From: Bosea sp. NBC_00550
GTDB taxonomy: Bacteria; Pseudomonadota; Alphaproteobacteria; Rhizobiales; Beijerinckiaceae
Length of the DNA stretch: 64,000 nt
Assembly: GCF_026020075.1 (NCBI RefSeq)
Contig: NZ_CP102772.1
Location: 1,240,001-1,304,000 of the forward strand
Direction: 5' to 3'
Program-made: the position numbers and the translations under genes
Shown here: in pieces, positions 15,500-25,756 of the stretch
Layout: every line of letters starts with the position of its first letter
Position numbering within the stretch: the stretch's first letter is position 1
Notes under the pieces: model-generated
What the model saw: only the letters and a program-made list of their open reading frames with translations
Database searches by the model: none
Told to the model about the DNA's origin: nothing

Positions 15500-17572
15500 T
15501 CACGGATTACTCTCGAAGAACGCGGCGTTGATCCGGTAGACGTTCGCCATTCCGCCATCACCACGGCGGCGGAACGTCAACTCGCTGTGCTTGGACCGAA
15601 CAAGCAGACCCTTTGCCGCGATAGCGCGGATGGCACGGCGGACTTGCGTGTCCGACCAGCCCAGCTTTTGGCGCAGCGCCGACGGCAGGCAGTCGACGTT
15701 CAGCAAGACCTCGTTGCCATCCCTGACTGCCCACCCCAACCGGTCTGGGATGGAGGTGGCGTGGTCTTTGTCGACACCGGCCCCACCGTAGGTGCTGGAC
15801 TGAAACCGACCGGGGCTCATGTGAAAGAAACCGATCAGGTCCCGCAGCAACGCGGACTCTTCCGTGCTTGACGTGGCTCCATACTCCGTAATCCACGCGG
15901 CCAGGATTTCTGAGAAGGCCCAGAGCATGGCGCGGGCGGCGGGACCAGCCTTGGCTCCGCCATCGCTAAGGGAGGCATTCAGCGCGTCGTCCCCAGCACC
16001 CGCGCTCCACGGTACGCCCACCACATCGGCGGCAAGGGCGGCGCAGATGGCGATAGACCCGAGCCGGGATGCCACTCGGCCCGCCTGCGCCGCAGCCCCC
16101 GCGGGGAGCTTGGCGGCGCTCACCTGACCCCAGGCCAGGTGGAGCAGACGCAGCCGTTCGCGCGCTTCGTCGCCGTGCTCGGCCAGCCATGCCACGAAGG
16201 CGGGACCGGCATGTCCGTAGGAGCGCGTCGAGGCGTCGGCGAGTTGTTCTGAGAAGGACTTGGCATCGGGCGCGCCGTGGAGCTCGCGAAAGATATCCGC
16301 CGCGCCGATGTTGATGACGCGGACATCGACGCCGGCGTCCTGCACCTGGCGGTGCCGTGCCTGCCCCTCATCCGCAAGGTCAGCGAGCGTGCGCTCGCCC
16401 GACGACAAGGCGAACAGCTCCCAAACGACTTCCGGCCGCAGCATGCCGTCGGCGGTCATGCGAGCCTTTGCCCGACCGTTGGCGAAGTCGTAAGCGAAGG
16501 ACGACGCCGCCTTTCTGTCGAACGACTTCAACTCATCGAAGGCGATGCCAACATGGTTGTGGGCGGCGAGCAGGTTCTCGGACGCGTTCGCCGTCGTGCG
16601 CCACGGATGAAGGAACGAGGTAGGTGCGCTCGTGGGCAGACCCGCGCCCCACACGCTGCCGCCTGCTCGCAAGCTCGTCGTCTTGCCGCCGGTGGACGGC
16701 CCGATGATGTGGATCATCGTGTTCACTTCGGCATGGCCGCCAAGGAATTCGATGGCAGGCCCCGCCAGCATCGTACCGACGGCAACCATCGGGATCGGGT
16801 TTCCGTCGCAAGGCGCGGCGACCTCGCTCATCCACTTTTCGAGGGTGCCCTCCATGCCAGCACGGCAGCGGTCTCCGACATCCGCGACGAGGACCTCTCC
16901 GTCGGGCATTTTCCCGATGATCCTGCCTGGCAAAGCGAAGACAGCGCCGCGCATCTGCCAGCCCGACGCCGCCGAAAAGCGGGCTAGCGGGACGGCTGCA
17001 TCGGAGATAGCTCCCGCGACGACACGAGGGGGCACGAAAGTGCGGAGGCCGGCCTCGGACAGTTTCTGCACGACAGCGCGGGGGTCGGTCTGCAGCATCC
17101 CATTCGAAATGCGGACAGGGTGATCGTGCCCCCGTCTGTCCCGAACCGCGACGTCCGTCGCCCAGCCCAACCCGTTCATGTCGCTGACATGGTACAGCGC
17201 CCGCATGTGCGAGCAGACGGGGTAGGCGACAACCGTTCCGTCATCTTGCTCCCGCAAAACCTCAACGGCCCCGTCGGTGCTAAAGGCATACCCATTGGAC
17301 AGCCCGGGGGCAGATTGCGAGAAACGCTCCGACGTATCTCCTGCCGGACCTGTTTTCCGCTTGTTCTTGCCAAGCGCTACGCCGATCAGCTTCTCCGTGA
17401 GGCCTTGGGCGTGCAGTTGCGCCTTGACGGCATCCAGATCCCAACCATCCGCCATGGCGGCCCTCACCGCGGCGCGGATGTCCTTGGCGGAACTGTTCTT
17501 ACTGATGCCATCCAGATGTTCGACCAGCGAAATCCGGTTCTCGGTATCGACTTCGGGCGTTTCGGTGCTCAC
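15500..17572 (-). CDS. DUF927-domain replicative helicase-like ATPase
   Basis: In this 690-residue protein residues 90-280 form the DUF927 region and Walker A GPSTGGKTT lies at 291-299, followed by a Walker B-like GIAFDELKSF. The C-terminal 80 residues resemble a winged helix (LGWSDTQVRRAIRAIAAKGLL). DUF927 proteins accompany primases on phages, satellites and plasmids and are thought to unwind DNA. I place the start at the GTG at 17572, which overlaps the primase stop (GTGA); an in-frame ATG at 17704 would lie deep in the primase gene. The iteron array begins 23 bp after its stop, so this protein is a candidate iteron binder. Confidence 0.85.
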   Translation of the reverse strand: MSTETPEVDTENRISLVEHLDGISKNSSAKDIRAAVRAAMADGWDLDAVKAQLHAQGLTEKLIGVALGKNKRKTGPAGDTSERFSQSAPGLSNGYAFSTDGAVEVLREQDDGTVVAYPVCSHMRALYHVSDMNGLGWATDVAVRDRRGHDHPVRISNGMLQTDPRAVVQKLSEAGLRTFVPPRVVAGAISDAAVPLARFSAASGWQMRGAVFALPGRIIGKMPDGEVLVADVGDRCRAGMEGTLEKWMSEVAAPCDGNPIPMVAVGTMLAGPAIEFLGGHAEVNTMIHIIGPSTGGKTTSLRAGGSVWGAGLPTSAPTSFLHPWRTTANASENLLAAHNHVGIAFDELKSFDRKAASSFAYDFANGRAKARMTADGMLRPEVVWELFALSSGERTLADLADEGQARHRQVQDAGVDVRVINIGAADIFRELHGAPDAKSFSEQLADASTRSYGHAGPAFVAWLAEHGDEARERLRLLHLAWGQVSAAKLPAGAAAQAGRVASRLGSIAICAALAADVVGVPWSAGAGDDALNASLSDGGAKAGPAARAMLWAFSEILAAWITEYGATSSTEESALLRDLIGFFHMSPGRFQSSTYGGAGVDKDHATSIPDRLGWAVRDGNEVLLNVDCLPSALRQKLGWSDTQVRRAIRAIAAKGLLVRSKHSELTFRRRGDGGMANVYRINAAFFESNP

Positions 17573-19041
17573 GCAGCAACTCCTTCGGCGACCTTTGTGA
17601 TCGCCCATTTGGCAAGCATCTGTGCTTCGTCGTGCTGCTGCGCGCAGATGACGGCGGCGTCGGTGATCTCGGCTGCGCCCCAGCCGTCGCGGGCCAGCAG
17701 CCACGCCAGCGTGAAGACGAGCCGTCCCGCGATGAGCGGATCCAGCCCGGTTCTGACCCGCTTGCGAATGAAGTGGACGGCGTCCCCGCGACTGCGGTCG
17801 CGCTCGATGCGCTTGCCGTTGTCGTAGGCGGCGCGCAGTCCATCCTTCAGCTCGGCGAGTTCGGCTTCCTGCACGATGTTGAGGATCGGGTTCGGAACGA
17901 AAGTCGTCGCCGTCGCTCCTGCGGCAGGCGGCTTCCAGCCGTGATCCATCGCCAGCCTGAACACGGAGCCTGGACCGATGATGGCATCCCCGCGCTGATC
18001 CTTCCGCAACGTGCTGGCGCAGGCGTCCTTAAGACGCCGCAGGTTCGCTGCCGCATCGCGCCCGAGCACCAGAACGATTTCGTCATAGAGCGCCAGGACG
18101 GCGTCTGAGTGCCCGACCACCGTGATGATGTAGGCGCAGGCCATCACAAAAACCTTCCAGCCGTCATACCCGTCACCGCCGTCGGCGCTCAGCCCCCAGG
18201 GGGACGGTGCGAGCGCGGCAACGTGGCGCGATGCCCCGGCGAAGTCCTCCATGCAGAAATTCGCCGCAGCGATCCCACCCGACAACTCGGCGTTCTGCGA
18301 ATTGGCACTGCCTCGGGAGGACACCGACGCCGTCACGACATAGGGCGCGAGTTTCGCCGCCAACCACTCCACCGGGTAATCGTTGCCGACGATGGCGCTG
18401 ACCAGCAGGACGTCGCGGGGCGGGTCGTATTTGAAGTTCTTCGTGCCGGGCACGCGCAGGACGCGGGCGGCGTCGGTGGAAACGCCGGGGTCAATCACGA
18501 AGCCGTGGTGCTTCGCCGCCTGGGCAAGGGCCACCGCCAGAGGACGCCATTCGTCCACCCCCAACGCACGGTCAAGCACCCAATGAGCATGGAACCCACC
18601 CCCGCCACTGCCGACGAGGAGCGTCGGAGGGGGGAGCGTCGTGGCCCGCAGAAACGCCTTGAGCGCATCAGCCGCCTCCGCCGTCGTGGCATAGGCTCCG
18701 GGCTTCACATCGACGTCGATGAAGAGCGACTTCAGCGCAAAGGCGCCATAGGCGCTGCGATGGACGTCGTGGATGGTGAAACCGTCGGCGCCGACGATCT
18801 TCGCCGTGGCCTCACGCTGGCTGCTCATGCAAACGTAAATGTTGCGGGTGTTGGGCTGGCGAGTGAGCCGCGCCATCGTCCTATCGGCTTCGTCCAGCGT
18901 TCGCACACCGCACGAACGCCAGCGCTCCACGCCATCCCGACAGGCGACGGTGTAGGTGATGCAGACGAACGCTTCGCCCGCGATGGGCAAGGCCATCGTG
19001 CGAGCGAGAAAGGTGCGGGCAGCCGTTGGAGAAAAAGCCAT
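17569..19041 (-). CDS. Replication primase, archaeo-eukaryotic (RepB/Prim-Pol-like) type
   Basis: In this 490-residue protein the catalytic pattern of AEP primases is visible: a DVD acidic pair at 109-111 (SLFIDVDVKPG), the nucleotide-binding His motif SGGGGFHAHWVLD at 145-157, and the third acidic residue D184 in FVIDPGVSTDAARVLRVPG. The C-terminal half (about 270-370) looks like a PriCT-type helical domain that contacts the helicase. The ATG at 19041 has AAGGG upstream; a GTG directly before it is the alternative. It is coupled by GTGA to the DUF927 helicase. Together they would start replication of the excised element at the iterons. Confidence 0.87.
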   Translation of the reverse strand: MAFSPTAARTFLARTMALPIAGEAFVCITYTVACRDGVERWRSCGVRTLDEADRTMARLTRQPNTRNIYVCMSSQREATAKIVGADGFTIHDVHRSAYGAFALKSLFIDVDVKPGAYATTAEAADALKAFLRATTLPPPTLLVGSGGGGFHAHWVLDRALGVDEWRPLAVALAQAAKHHGFVIDPGVSTDAARVLRVPGTKNFKYDPPRDVLLVSAIVGNDYPVEWLAAKLAPYVVTASVSSRGSANSQNAELSGGIAAANFCMEDFAGASRHVAALAPSPWGLSADGGDGYDGWKVFVMACAYIITVVGHSDAVLALYDEIVLVLGRDAAANLRRLKDACASTLRKDQRGDAIIGPGSVFRLAMDHGWKPPAAGATATTFVPNPILNIVQEAELAELKDGLRAAYDNGKRIERDRSRGDAVHFIRKRVRTGLDPLIAGRLVFTLAWLLARDGWGAAEITDAAVICAQQHDEAQMLAKWAITKVAEGVAA

Positions 19042-19069
19042 CACTGGAACCCTTCGAGACAGGAGCCCG

Positions 19070-19369
19070 CTACGGGAGGAGGCGAGCGTCGCGCGCGGCG
19101 CGGCGGTCGGTGATCCACGTCTCGACTTCCGTCAGGCACCACGCGACGGACACGACGCCGTCGATCTTGATCGGCTGCGGAAACTGGCCTTCGGCGACGA
19201 GCCTGTAGATGGTCGACCGGCCCAAGCCGGTCAGCGCGATGACGCTGTCGATGCGCAGCAGCGCCTCACAGATGCGGTCGGCGAGGATAAGCTCGCCGGG
19301 CTTGGTCATGCCAAGCTGCCGAGCGACTTCGTCGGCGACGGTCATCCTGACTGCAGAAGTAATGTCCAC
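19070..19369 (-). CDS. AlpA-family DNA-binding regulator
   Basis: This 99-residue protein starts at a GTG behind an exceptionally good AAAGGAGGT. The C-terminal 60 residues are an excisionase/AlpA-type winged HTH: LLRIDSVIALTGLGRSTIYR, then FPQPIKIDGVVSVAW and EVETWITDRRA. In P4-like satellites AlpA activates excision or the replication operon. It lies just upstream of the primase in the same direction (28-bp gap), which suits control of the replication block and excision. The 38-residue N-terminal extension before the HTH is unusual. Confidence 0.88.
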   Translation of the reverse strand: MDITSAVRMTVADEVARQLGMTKPGELILADRICEALLRIDSVIALTGLGRSTIYRLVAEGQFPQPIKIDGVVSVAWCLTEVETWITDRRAARDARLLP

Positions 19370-19442
19370 GTCGGACCTCCTTTGGGGATTAGGTCCGATC
19401 TCATGCCATCCGCGCCGGGGGCAGGTAATGTCGGCAGCTAGC

Positions 19443-19826
19443 TCACTGCATGGATTTCGGCACGCCACGCTGTCTGTTTATCGCAGCGATGTCCGCTCTC
19501 ACCGTCCGCTCTCCCGCACCCAGGCCAGCGCACGCCAGCCGCTTCATAAGTGCCTCGACGGCTGCTGCGCCTGACGGCGTGCTGCGCAGCCGTTCCGGAA
19601 TGTCGCTGGCCGGATCGAACAGCCAGAACTCAACCATGATCCGCCTGATCGCCTGCTGGGTTTGCCGCTCGCGTGCCCGTTTCTGCCCGCCCGCGCGCTG
19701 CCCTGCAGTTCCCCTGACTCCGGCTTCTGCCAGCCGTTCGGCCAAGCGCCGTTCGGCCCGCTCCTCGTCACTGATGTCCAGTGCGCGGCTCCGCCCGGCG
19801 ATGGCGAGAAGGTCATCGTCCTTCAT
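19443..19826 (-). CDS. Hypothetical protein, 127 residues, between integrase and AlpA
   Basis: This is a charged, helical protein (ERAERRLAERLAEAGVRG, then an Arg/Gln-rich stretch and GAGERTVRADIAAINRQRG at the end). The C-terminal part could be a small HTH. The ATG overlaps the integrase stop (ATGA), so it is probably co-translated with the integrase, and the gene is continuous with the AlpA/primase direction. No family is recognised; an accessory factor for excision or replication is plausible. Confidence 0.65.
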   Translation of the reverse strand: MKDDDLLAIAGRSRALDISDEERAERRLAERLAEAGVRGTAGQRAGGQKRARERQTQQAIRRIMVEFWLFDPASDIPERLRSTPSGAAAVEALMKRLACAGLGAGERTVRADIAAINRQRGVPKSMQ

Positions 19827-21049
19827 GCCGACCTCGCCATCGGGAGGATGTTGTCCAACTTGCCAGTGGCCAGCATGTCCAACCGGTCGGCGAGCCGCTG
19901 CAGTGCTTGGGCGTGCTCGGCCTTGTAGCGCGCCTTGTTGTATCCGGCGACCAGCGAGCCCCCGACCGCGCTGTGGCCCAGAATTACCTCAACGACGTGG
20001 GGTGGCTCGCCCAGCTCGCCAGCCAGCGTGGCGGCGGTTCTGCGCAGGGCATGAGGCGACAGGTTCCGCACTCCCGCCGTGGTCATCTTCGCACGGCACC
20101 AGCGCGGCCAGTTCTGCACCAGCGCGCCACCGTCGACACCAGCGACCACGAGTTGGTTAGGCTCGCCGCGGCTGATAATCCGCAGCACCTCGACCATCTG
20201 CCGGGGAAGCGCAATCACGAAGTCGGGCAAGACGCCGTGCCCGCGCGTGTTCTTCCGCCTCAGCCCCGGAATCGTCCAGATCCCGCGCTCGACGTCGACC
20301 TCCGACCAGGTCATGCCAGCAACTTCCCCGCGCCGACATGCTGTCCAGAGCATGATCCGAGCTGCGAGGCCATATCCTGTCCCGCCCGCGATCTTCAGGA
20401 ACTTGCCGACGTCCTCCGGCGTCATCGTCTTCTGGAGCGGCGGTGAGCGGCGTTTCGGCGCGCGCAGTCCGTCCGTGCCCGCTTGCACCAGCCCAAGCGC
20501 GAGCGACCAGCGCATCACCGGACGCATGTAGGCGGCAGCGAGTTGCGCGCCACGGATGCTGCGAGCCGACCAGGCCACGACGGCGGCCTGCAGGTCGGTT
20601 GGCTTGACGTCGAACGCAGGCCGAATGAGCAGCCCAGCGAAGACGGTTTTCAGGTGTTCGATCTGCGCAGATTTCGACCGCAGTTCTCGTCCGTCACCGA
20701 CTTCGAAATAGCCGTCGATTACCGTTTCCAGCGTGCCAGCTCCGGTTCGCGCGGCCTTGGCGCGGCCGACTTGCGCTTTCTTCTCAGCCATCGGGTCGAC
20801 ACCGGTCCGGATCTGCTGCCGCATCTCCCTGGCACGGTCTCGGGCCTTGGTGAGGGAGAGGTTCTCCCCGACCGCAAGTCGGCGCTGCACACCGTGCACT
20901 CGCACTGCGAGGGACCAGTAGACATCACCCGCCGTACCGCGCCGGGCACGAAGGCCTTGGACCTCGCCATCGATGATCTGACCACTACCGGTCCCCGACT
21001 TCCACACATCGAACTGTCGAGAGTTCAGCGCGGGTACCTTCTTTGCCAT
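19823..21049 (-). CDS. P4-type tyrosine integrase
   Basis: This 408-residue recombinase inserts and excises the element at tRNA-Lys. The N-terminal DUF4102-like arm-binding part covers about 25-90, the core-binding domain 105-200, and the catalytic domain has R240 (TACRRGEVAG), K266, H333 and R336 (SPHALRRTAAT), H359 (LGHSAVGG) and the nucleophile Y370 (VAGYNKARY). The ATG at 21049 is preceded by GGAGA and gives the normal family start; the frame could extend to 21127. It lies 160 bp from attR, as usual for integrases that target tRNA 3' ends. Confidence 0.95.
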   Translation of the reverse strand: MAKKVPALNSRQFDVWKSGTGSGQIIDGEVQGLRARRGTAGDVYWSLAVRVHGVQRRLAVGENLSLTKARDRAREMRQQIRTGVDPMAEKKAQVGRAKAARTGAGTLETVIDGYFEVGDGRELRSKSAQIEHLKTVFAGLLIRPAFDVKPTDLQAAVVAWSARSIRGAQLAAAYMRPVMRWSLALGLVQAGTDGLRAPKRRSPPLQKTMTPEDVGKFLKIAGGTGYGLAARIMLWTACRRGEVAGMTWSEVDVERGIWTIPGLRRKNTRGHGVLPDFVIALPRQMVEVLRIISRGEPNQLVVAGVDGGALVQNWPRWCRAKMTTAGVRNLSPHALRRTAATLAGELGEPPHVVEVILGHSAVGGSLVAGYNKARYKAEHAQALQRLADRLDMLATGKLDNILPMARSA

Positions 21050-21212
21050 GTCGACATCTCCATTGGCCCCACTGAGGCCCCATCGTCTGTGAGATTTGCA
21101 CGGACGAACGTTGATGGCTATGGGCAACAGATAGGCGAATTAACGCGATAATTCAACGTATTCCGGGATACGTGTGGACAAATACGAACATCTGCGGATG
21201 ACCTGACAACCA

Positions 21213-21259
21213 GACTTTTAATCATGTGGTCGTGGGTTCGATCCCCACCCCGCTCACCA
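21213..21259 (+). repeat. attR: right 47-bp direct repeat (partial tRNA-Lys copy)
   Basis: It matches the 3' part of tRNA-Lys at 6297-6343 in 45 of 47 positions, including the anticodon loop, TTCGATC and CCA. It lacks the 5' half of the tRNA, so it is not a gene. The T stem reads GTGGG/CCCAC instead of GAGGG/CCCTC. This is presumably the original chromosomal 3' end displaced by integration. Confidence 0.93.
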
Positions 21260-21328
21260 GTGCAGCAGGCGTCTCGCTTCGCGCCGCGCGTTAACCGGTC
21301 GGAAACCAAGCCTCCGTAGCGTGGTGCC

Positions 21329-21640
21329 ATGGTTATCCGCCGCGGCCTCCGCTCCATCTTCGTGACATTGGCGCTCTATCTCGTGTCGGGAGCGGCCGTC
21401 GCCTATTTCATGTTCCATGCGCAGCATGGCGCTCGTGGTCTCGAGGCACGAGGCGCCGTCAGGGAATCGCTGCGCGACATGGAGGCCGAGCTCGCCGCGC
21501 TTGTGACCGAGCGCAAGTCCTGGGAGCATCGGCTCGCCCTCGTGCGGGACGAGGCCGTGGACCGCGACCTGCTGGAAGAGAACGCGCGCAGCACCCTCGG
21601 CCGCACTCATAAGAACGACGTAGTCATCATGGGCCGCTGA
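21329..21640 (+). CDS. ftsB: Septum formation initiator, FtsB/DivIC family
   Basis: This 103-residue single-pass membrane protein has a short basic cytoplasmic tail, a transmembrane helix (SIFVTLALYLVSGAAVAYFM), then a coiled coil (AVRESLRDMEAELAALVTERKSWEHR) and a short tail ending in a conserved ARSTLG segment. It belongs to the divisome, bridging FtsL and FtsQ. It is the first chromosomal gene right of the integrated element and lies upstream of the pyruvate dehydrogenase operon, a common alphaproteobacterial order. Confidence 0.88.
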   Translation: MVIRRGLRSIFVTLALYLVSGAAVAYFMFHAQHGARGLEARGAVRESLRDMEAELAALVTERKSWEHRLALVRDEAVDRDLLEENARSTLGRTHKNDVVIMGR

Positions 21641-21814
21641 GCTCTAACGATACGGCACATAGTCCCAGACGTATCGATTAACTGAAAACAAGTTACGCAT
21701 GGAGTTTCTCGTTTTTTCAACGAGTTAGATCATGCTGCATTGCGAGATAGCGTCCTCGCCAAGGTTTTTGCGATCCTCTACAACAAAGGTCGAACGATCT
21801 TGGAGGGCCGCCTG

Positions 21815-22909
21815 ATGGCTGTTGCTGCGCGTAAGTCGAAAGCTCCCGCTCAACCGAAAGCCGCCGCGAAGCCGGCAAAGGCAAGAGCCGCCAAGGAAGG
21901 AGCGGGAAAGACCTCCGCCCTCAGCAACGCGCCGACCTTCACCAAGGAAGAAGACCTCCACGCCTATCGCGAGATGCTGCTGATCCGGCGCTTCGAGGAA
22001 AAAGCCGGCCAGATGTACGGCATGGGGCTGATCGGCGGCTTCTGCCATCTCTATATCGGCCAGGAAGCCGTCGTCATCGGCATGCAGATGGCCTCCAAGG
22101 ACGGCGACCAGGTCATCACCGGCTATCGTGACCACGGCCACATGCTGGCCTGCGGCATGGAATCGCGCGGCGTGATGGCGGAGCTGACCGGCCGACGCGG
22201 CGGCTATTCGCGCGGCAAGGGCGGCTCCATGCACATGTTCTCGCGTGAGAAGAACTTCTACGGCGGCCACGGCATCGTCGGCGCGCAGGTCTCCCTCGGC
22301 ACGGGCCTGGCCTTCGCCGACTGGTACCGTGGCGACAACACGGTATCGATGACCTATTTCGGCGACGGCGCCGCCAATCAGGGCCAGGTCTACGAGAGCT
22401 TCAACATGGCCCAGCTCTGGAAGCTGCCGGTCATCTTCATCATCGAGAACAACCGCTATGCCATGGGCACCGCGGTGAGCCGCGCCTCGGCCCAGACGGA
22501 TTTCTCCCGCCGCGGCGTCTCCTTCGGCATCCCCGGCGAGCAGGTCGACGGCATGGACGTACGCGCCGTGCGCGAGGCAGGACAGCGTGCGATCGAGCAC
22601 GCCCGCTCCGGCAAGGGGCCCTACATCCTGGAGATGCAGACCTATCGCTATCGCGGCCACTCGATGTCGGACCCGGCGAAATACCGCTCCAAGGACGAGG
22701 TCCAGCGCATGCGCGAGGAGCATGATCCGATCGAGCAGGTGAGGGCGCGCCTCGTCCGCGATTTCCAGATCGGCGAGGACGAGCTGAAGGCGGTGGATGC
22801 GAAGGTCCGCGAGATCGTCAACGACGCGGCCGAGTTCGCGACGCATGATCCCGAGCCCGATCCGTCGGAGCTCTACACCGACATCCTGCTGGAGCCGGCG
22901 CAGGGCTGA
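21815..22909 (+). CDS. pdhA: Pyruvate dehydrogenase E1 component, alpha subunit
   Basis: This 364-residue subunit makes, with PdhB, the thiamine-diphosphate enzyme that decarboxylates pyruvate and acetylates the lipoyl arm of E2. The ThDP-binding motif [17 protein letters not shown]...IENN and the loop [10 protein letters not shown] that carries the phosphorylation-site Ser in the mitochondrial homologue are present. The first 35 residues are Ala/Lys-rich and probably disordered. The ATG at 21815 has GGAGGG upstream; a frame start at 21740 has no such site. It is the first gene of pdhA-pdhB-pdhC-lpdA. The 174-bp leader contains a small hairpin CTCGTT/AACGAG. Confidence 0.96.
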   Translation: MAVAARKSKAPAQPKAAAKPAKARAAKEGAGKTSALSNAPTFTKEEDLHAYREMLLIRRFEEKAGQMYGMGLIGGFCHLYIGQEAVVIGMQMASKDGDQVITGYRDHGHMLACGMESRGVMAELTGRRGGYSRGKGGSMHMFSREKNFYGGHGIVGAQVSLGTGLAFADWYRGDNTVSMTYFGDGAANQGQVYESFNMAQLWKLPVIFIIENNRYAMGTAVSRASAQTDFSRRGVSFGIPGEQVDGMDVRAVREAGQRAIEHARSGKGPYILEMQTYRYRGHSMSDPAKYRSKDEVQRMREEHDPIEQVRARLVRDFQIGEDELKAVDAKVREIVNDAAEFATHDPEPDPSELYTDILLEPAQG

Positions 22910-22959
22910 GCCCGCGCCCGCCTCGTCCTTTCCCCGCGTCTCAGAATCCGGGTGCGTTC

Positions 22960-24369
<1,410 letters not shown>

Positions 24370-24383
24370 GAGAGGGCTGACCG

Positions 24384-25739
24384 ATGCCGACGAACATCCT
24401 GATGCCCGCGCTCTCTCCCACGATGGAGAAGGGCAATCTCGCCAAGTGGCTGAAGAAGGAAGGCGACACGATCAAGTCCGGCGACATCATCGCCGAGATC
24501 GAGACCGACAAGGCCACCATGGAGGTCGAGGCGGTCGACGAGGGCATCCTCGCCAGGATCGTGGTGCCGGAGGGCACGGCCGATGTCGCCGTCAATGAGA
24601 TCATCGGCGTGATCGCCGGCGAGGGCGAGGACGCCAAGAGCGTCTCGGCCCCCGCCAAGGGCGACGCTCCGAAGGCGGAGGCCCCCAAGGCCGAGCCTGC
24701 GAAGGCTGAAGCCCCCTCGGCCGCACCCGCTCCCGCCAAGGCGGCCGACGCGCCCACCGCATCCGCGCCGGCGAAATCCGACGGCAGCCGCTCCTTCGCC
24801 TCGCCGCTGGCACGCCGCATCGCCAAGGACGCAGGGCTCGACCTCGCCGCCATCGCCGGCTCCGGCCCGCATGGCCGCATCGTCGAGAAGGACGTCGAGG
24901 CTGCAAAGAAGGGCGGCGGAGCTAAGGCTGCAAGCACACCTGTCCCCCAGACAAGTGCGCCATCCGCCCAGAAGCCTGCTGCCGCGCCCCTTGCGGCCGG
25001 CCCCTCCGACGAGCAGGTCAAGAAGCTGTTCGCGCCGGGCTCCTATGAGGAGATCCCGCATGACGGCATGCGCAAGACCATCGCGCGCCGCCTGACCGAA
25101 GCCAAGCAGACCGTTCCGCATTTCTACGTCACGGTCGATTGCGAACTGGACGCGCTGCTGAAGCTGCGCGCCGAGCTCAACGCCGCCGCGCCGGAGAAGG
25201 ACGGCAAGCCGGCCTACAAGCTCTCGGTCAACGACATGGTGATCAAGGCGCTGGCGCTGGCGCTCAAGGCCGTGCCGGACGCGAACGTGTCCTGGACCGA
25301 CAACACCATGCTCAAGCACAAGCACGCCGATGTCGGCGTCGCGGTCTCGATCCCCGGCGGCCTGATCACGCCGATCATCCGCGACGCCTGCCACAAGACG
25401 CTGAGCCAGATCTCCAACGAGATGAAGGACATGGCGGCGCGGGCCAAAGCCCGCAAGCTGAAGCCCGAGGAGTATCAGGGCGGCACCACGGCGGTCTCGA
25501 ACCTCGGCATGTTCGGCGTCAAGGACTTCGCCGCCATCGTCAATCCGCCGCATGCGACGATCCTCGCGGTCGGAGCCGGCGAGCAGCGCGTCGTCGTGAA
25601 GGGCGGCCAGCCCGCCGTCGCGACGGTGATGTCGGTGACGCTCTCGACCGATCACCGCGCGGTCGACGGCGCGCTCGGCGCGGAGCTTCTTGCGGCGTTC
25701 AAGGGCTATATCGAGAAGCCCATGGCGATGCTGGTCTGA
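24384..25739 (+). CDS. pdhC: Dihydrolipoyllysine-residue acetyltransferase (E2)
   Basis: This 451-residue core protein transfers acetyl groups from lipoate to CoA. It has a lipoyl domain (1-80, K43), an Ala/Lys/Pro linker, a peripheral subunit-binding domain around 135-170 (FASPLARRIAKDAGLDLAAI, then GSGPHGRIVEKDV) and the catalytic domain from about 225, with the HxxxDG motif in DHRAVDGALG near the C-terminus. It follows pdhB by 14 bp. There is one lipoyl domain here plus one on PdhB, so the complex has two swinging arms on different chains. Confidence 0.96.
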   Translation: MPTNILMPALSPTMEKGNLAKWLKKEGDTIKSGDIIAEIETDKATMEVEAVDEGILARIVVPEGTADVAVNEIIGVIAGEGEDAKSVSAPAKGDAPKAEAPKAEPAKAEAPSAAPAPAKAADAPTASAPAKSDGSRSFASPLARRIAKDAGLDLAAIAGSGPHGRIVEKDVEAAKKGGGAKAASTPVPQTSAPSAQKPAAAPLAAGPSDEQVKKLFAPGSYEEIPHDGMRKTIARRLTEAKQTVPHFYVTVDCELDALLKLRAELNAAAPEKDGKPAYKLSVNDMVIKALALALKAVPDANVSWTDNTMLKHKHADVGVAVSIPGGLITPIIRDACHKTLSQISNEMKDMAARAKARKLKPEEYQGGTTAVSNLGMFGVKDFAAIVNPPHATILAVGAGEQRVVVKGGQPAVATVMSVTLSTDHRAVDGALGAELLAAFKGYIEKPMAMLV

Positions 25740-25756
25740 GCGGCGGGAGACACACC

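Larger units (their letters stand above)
6344..21259. mobile_element. Integrative element in tRNA-Lys, phage-satellite-like
   Basis: Bounded by attL and attR, it encodes from left to right a small-terminase-like protein, a large terminase in two ORFs, a putative restriction endonuclease, a C5 methyltransferase, Vsr, decayed recombinase and transposase genes, unknown low-GC genes, an iteron array, a DUF927 helicase, a primase, an AlpA-like protein, a small unknown and a P4-type integrase. The replication and integration block is arranged as in P4-like satellites and phage-inducible islands. No capsid, portal, tail or lysis gene is visible. It could also be a heavily reduced prophage, but the intact helper-type replication block and the absence of structural remnants favour a satellite. 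Confidence 0.85.

Noticed and set aside
21213..21259. Possible second tRNA-Lys gene
   Set aside because: Only the anticodon stem to CCA is present; the D arm and 5' acceptor strand are absent, so it is an att copy.
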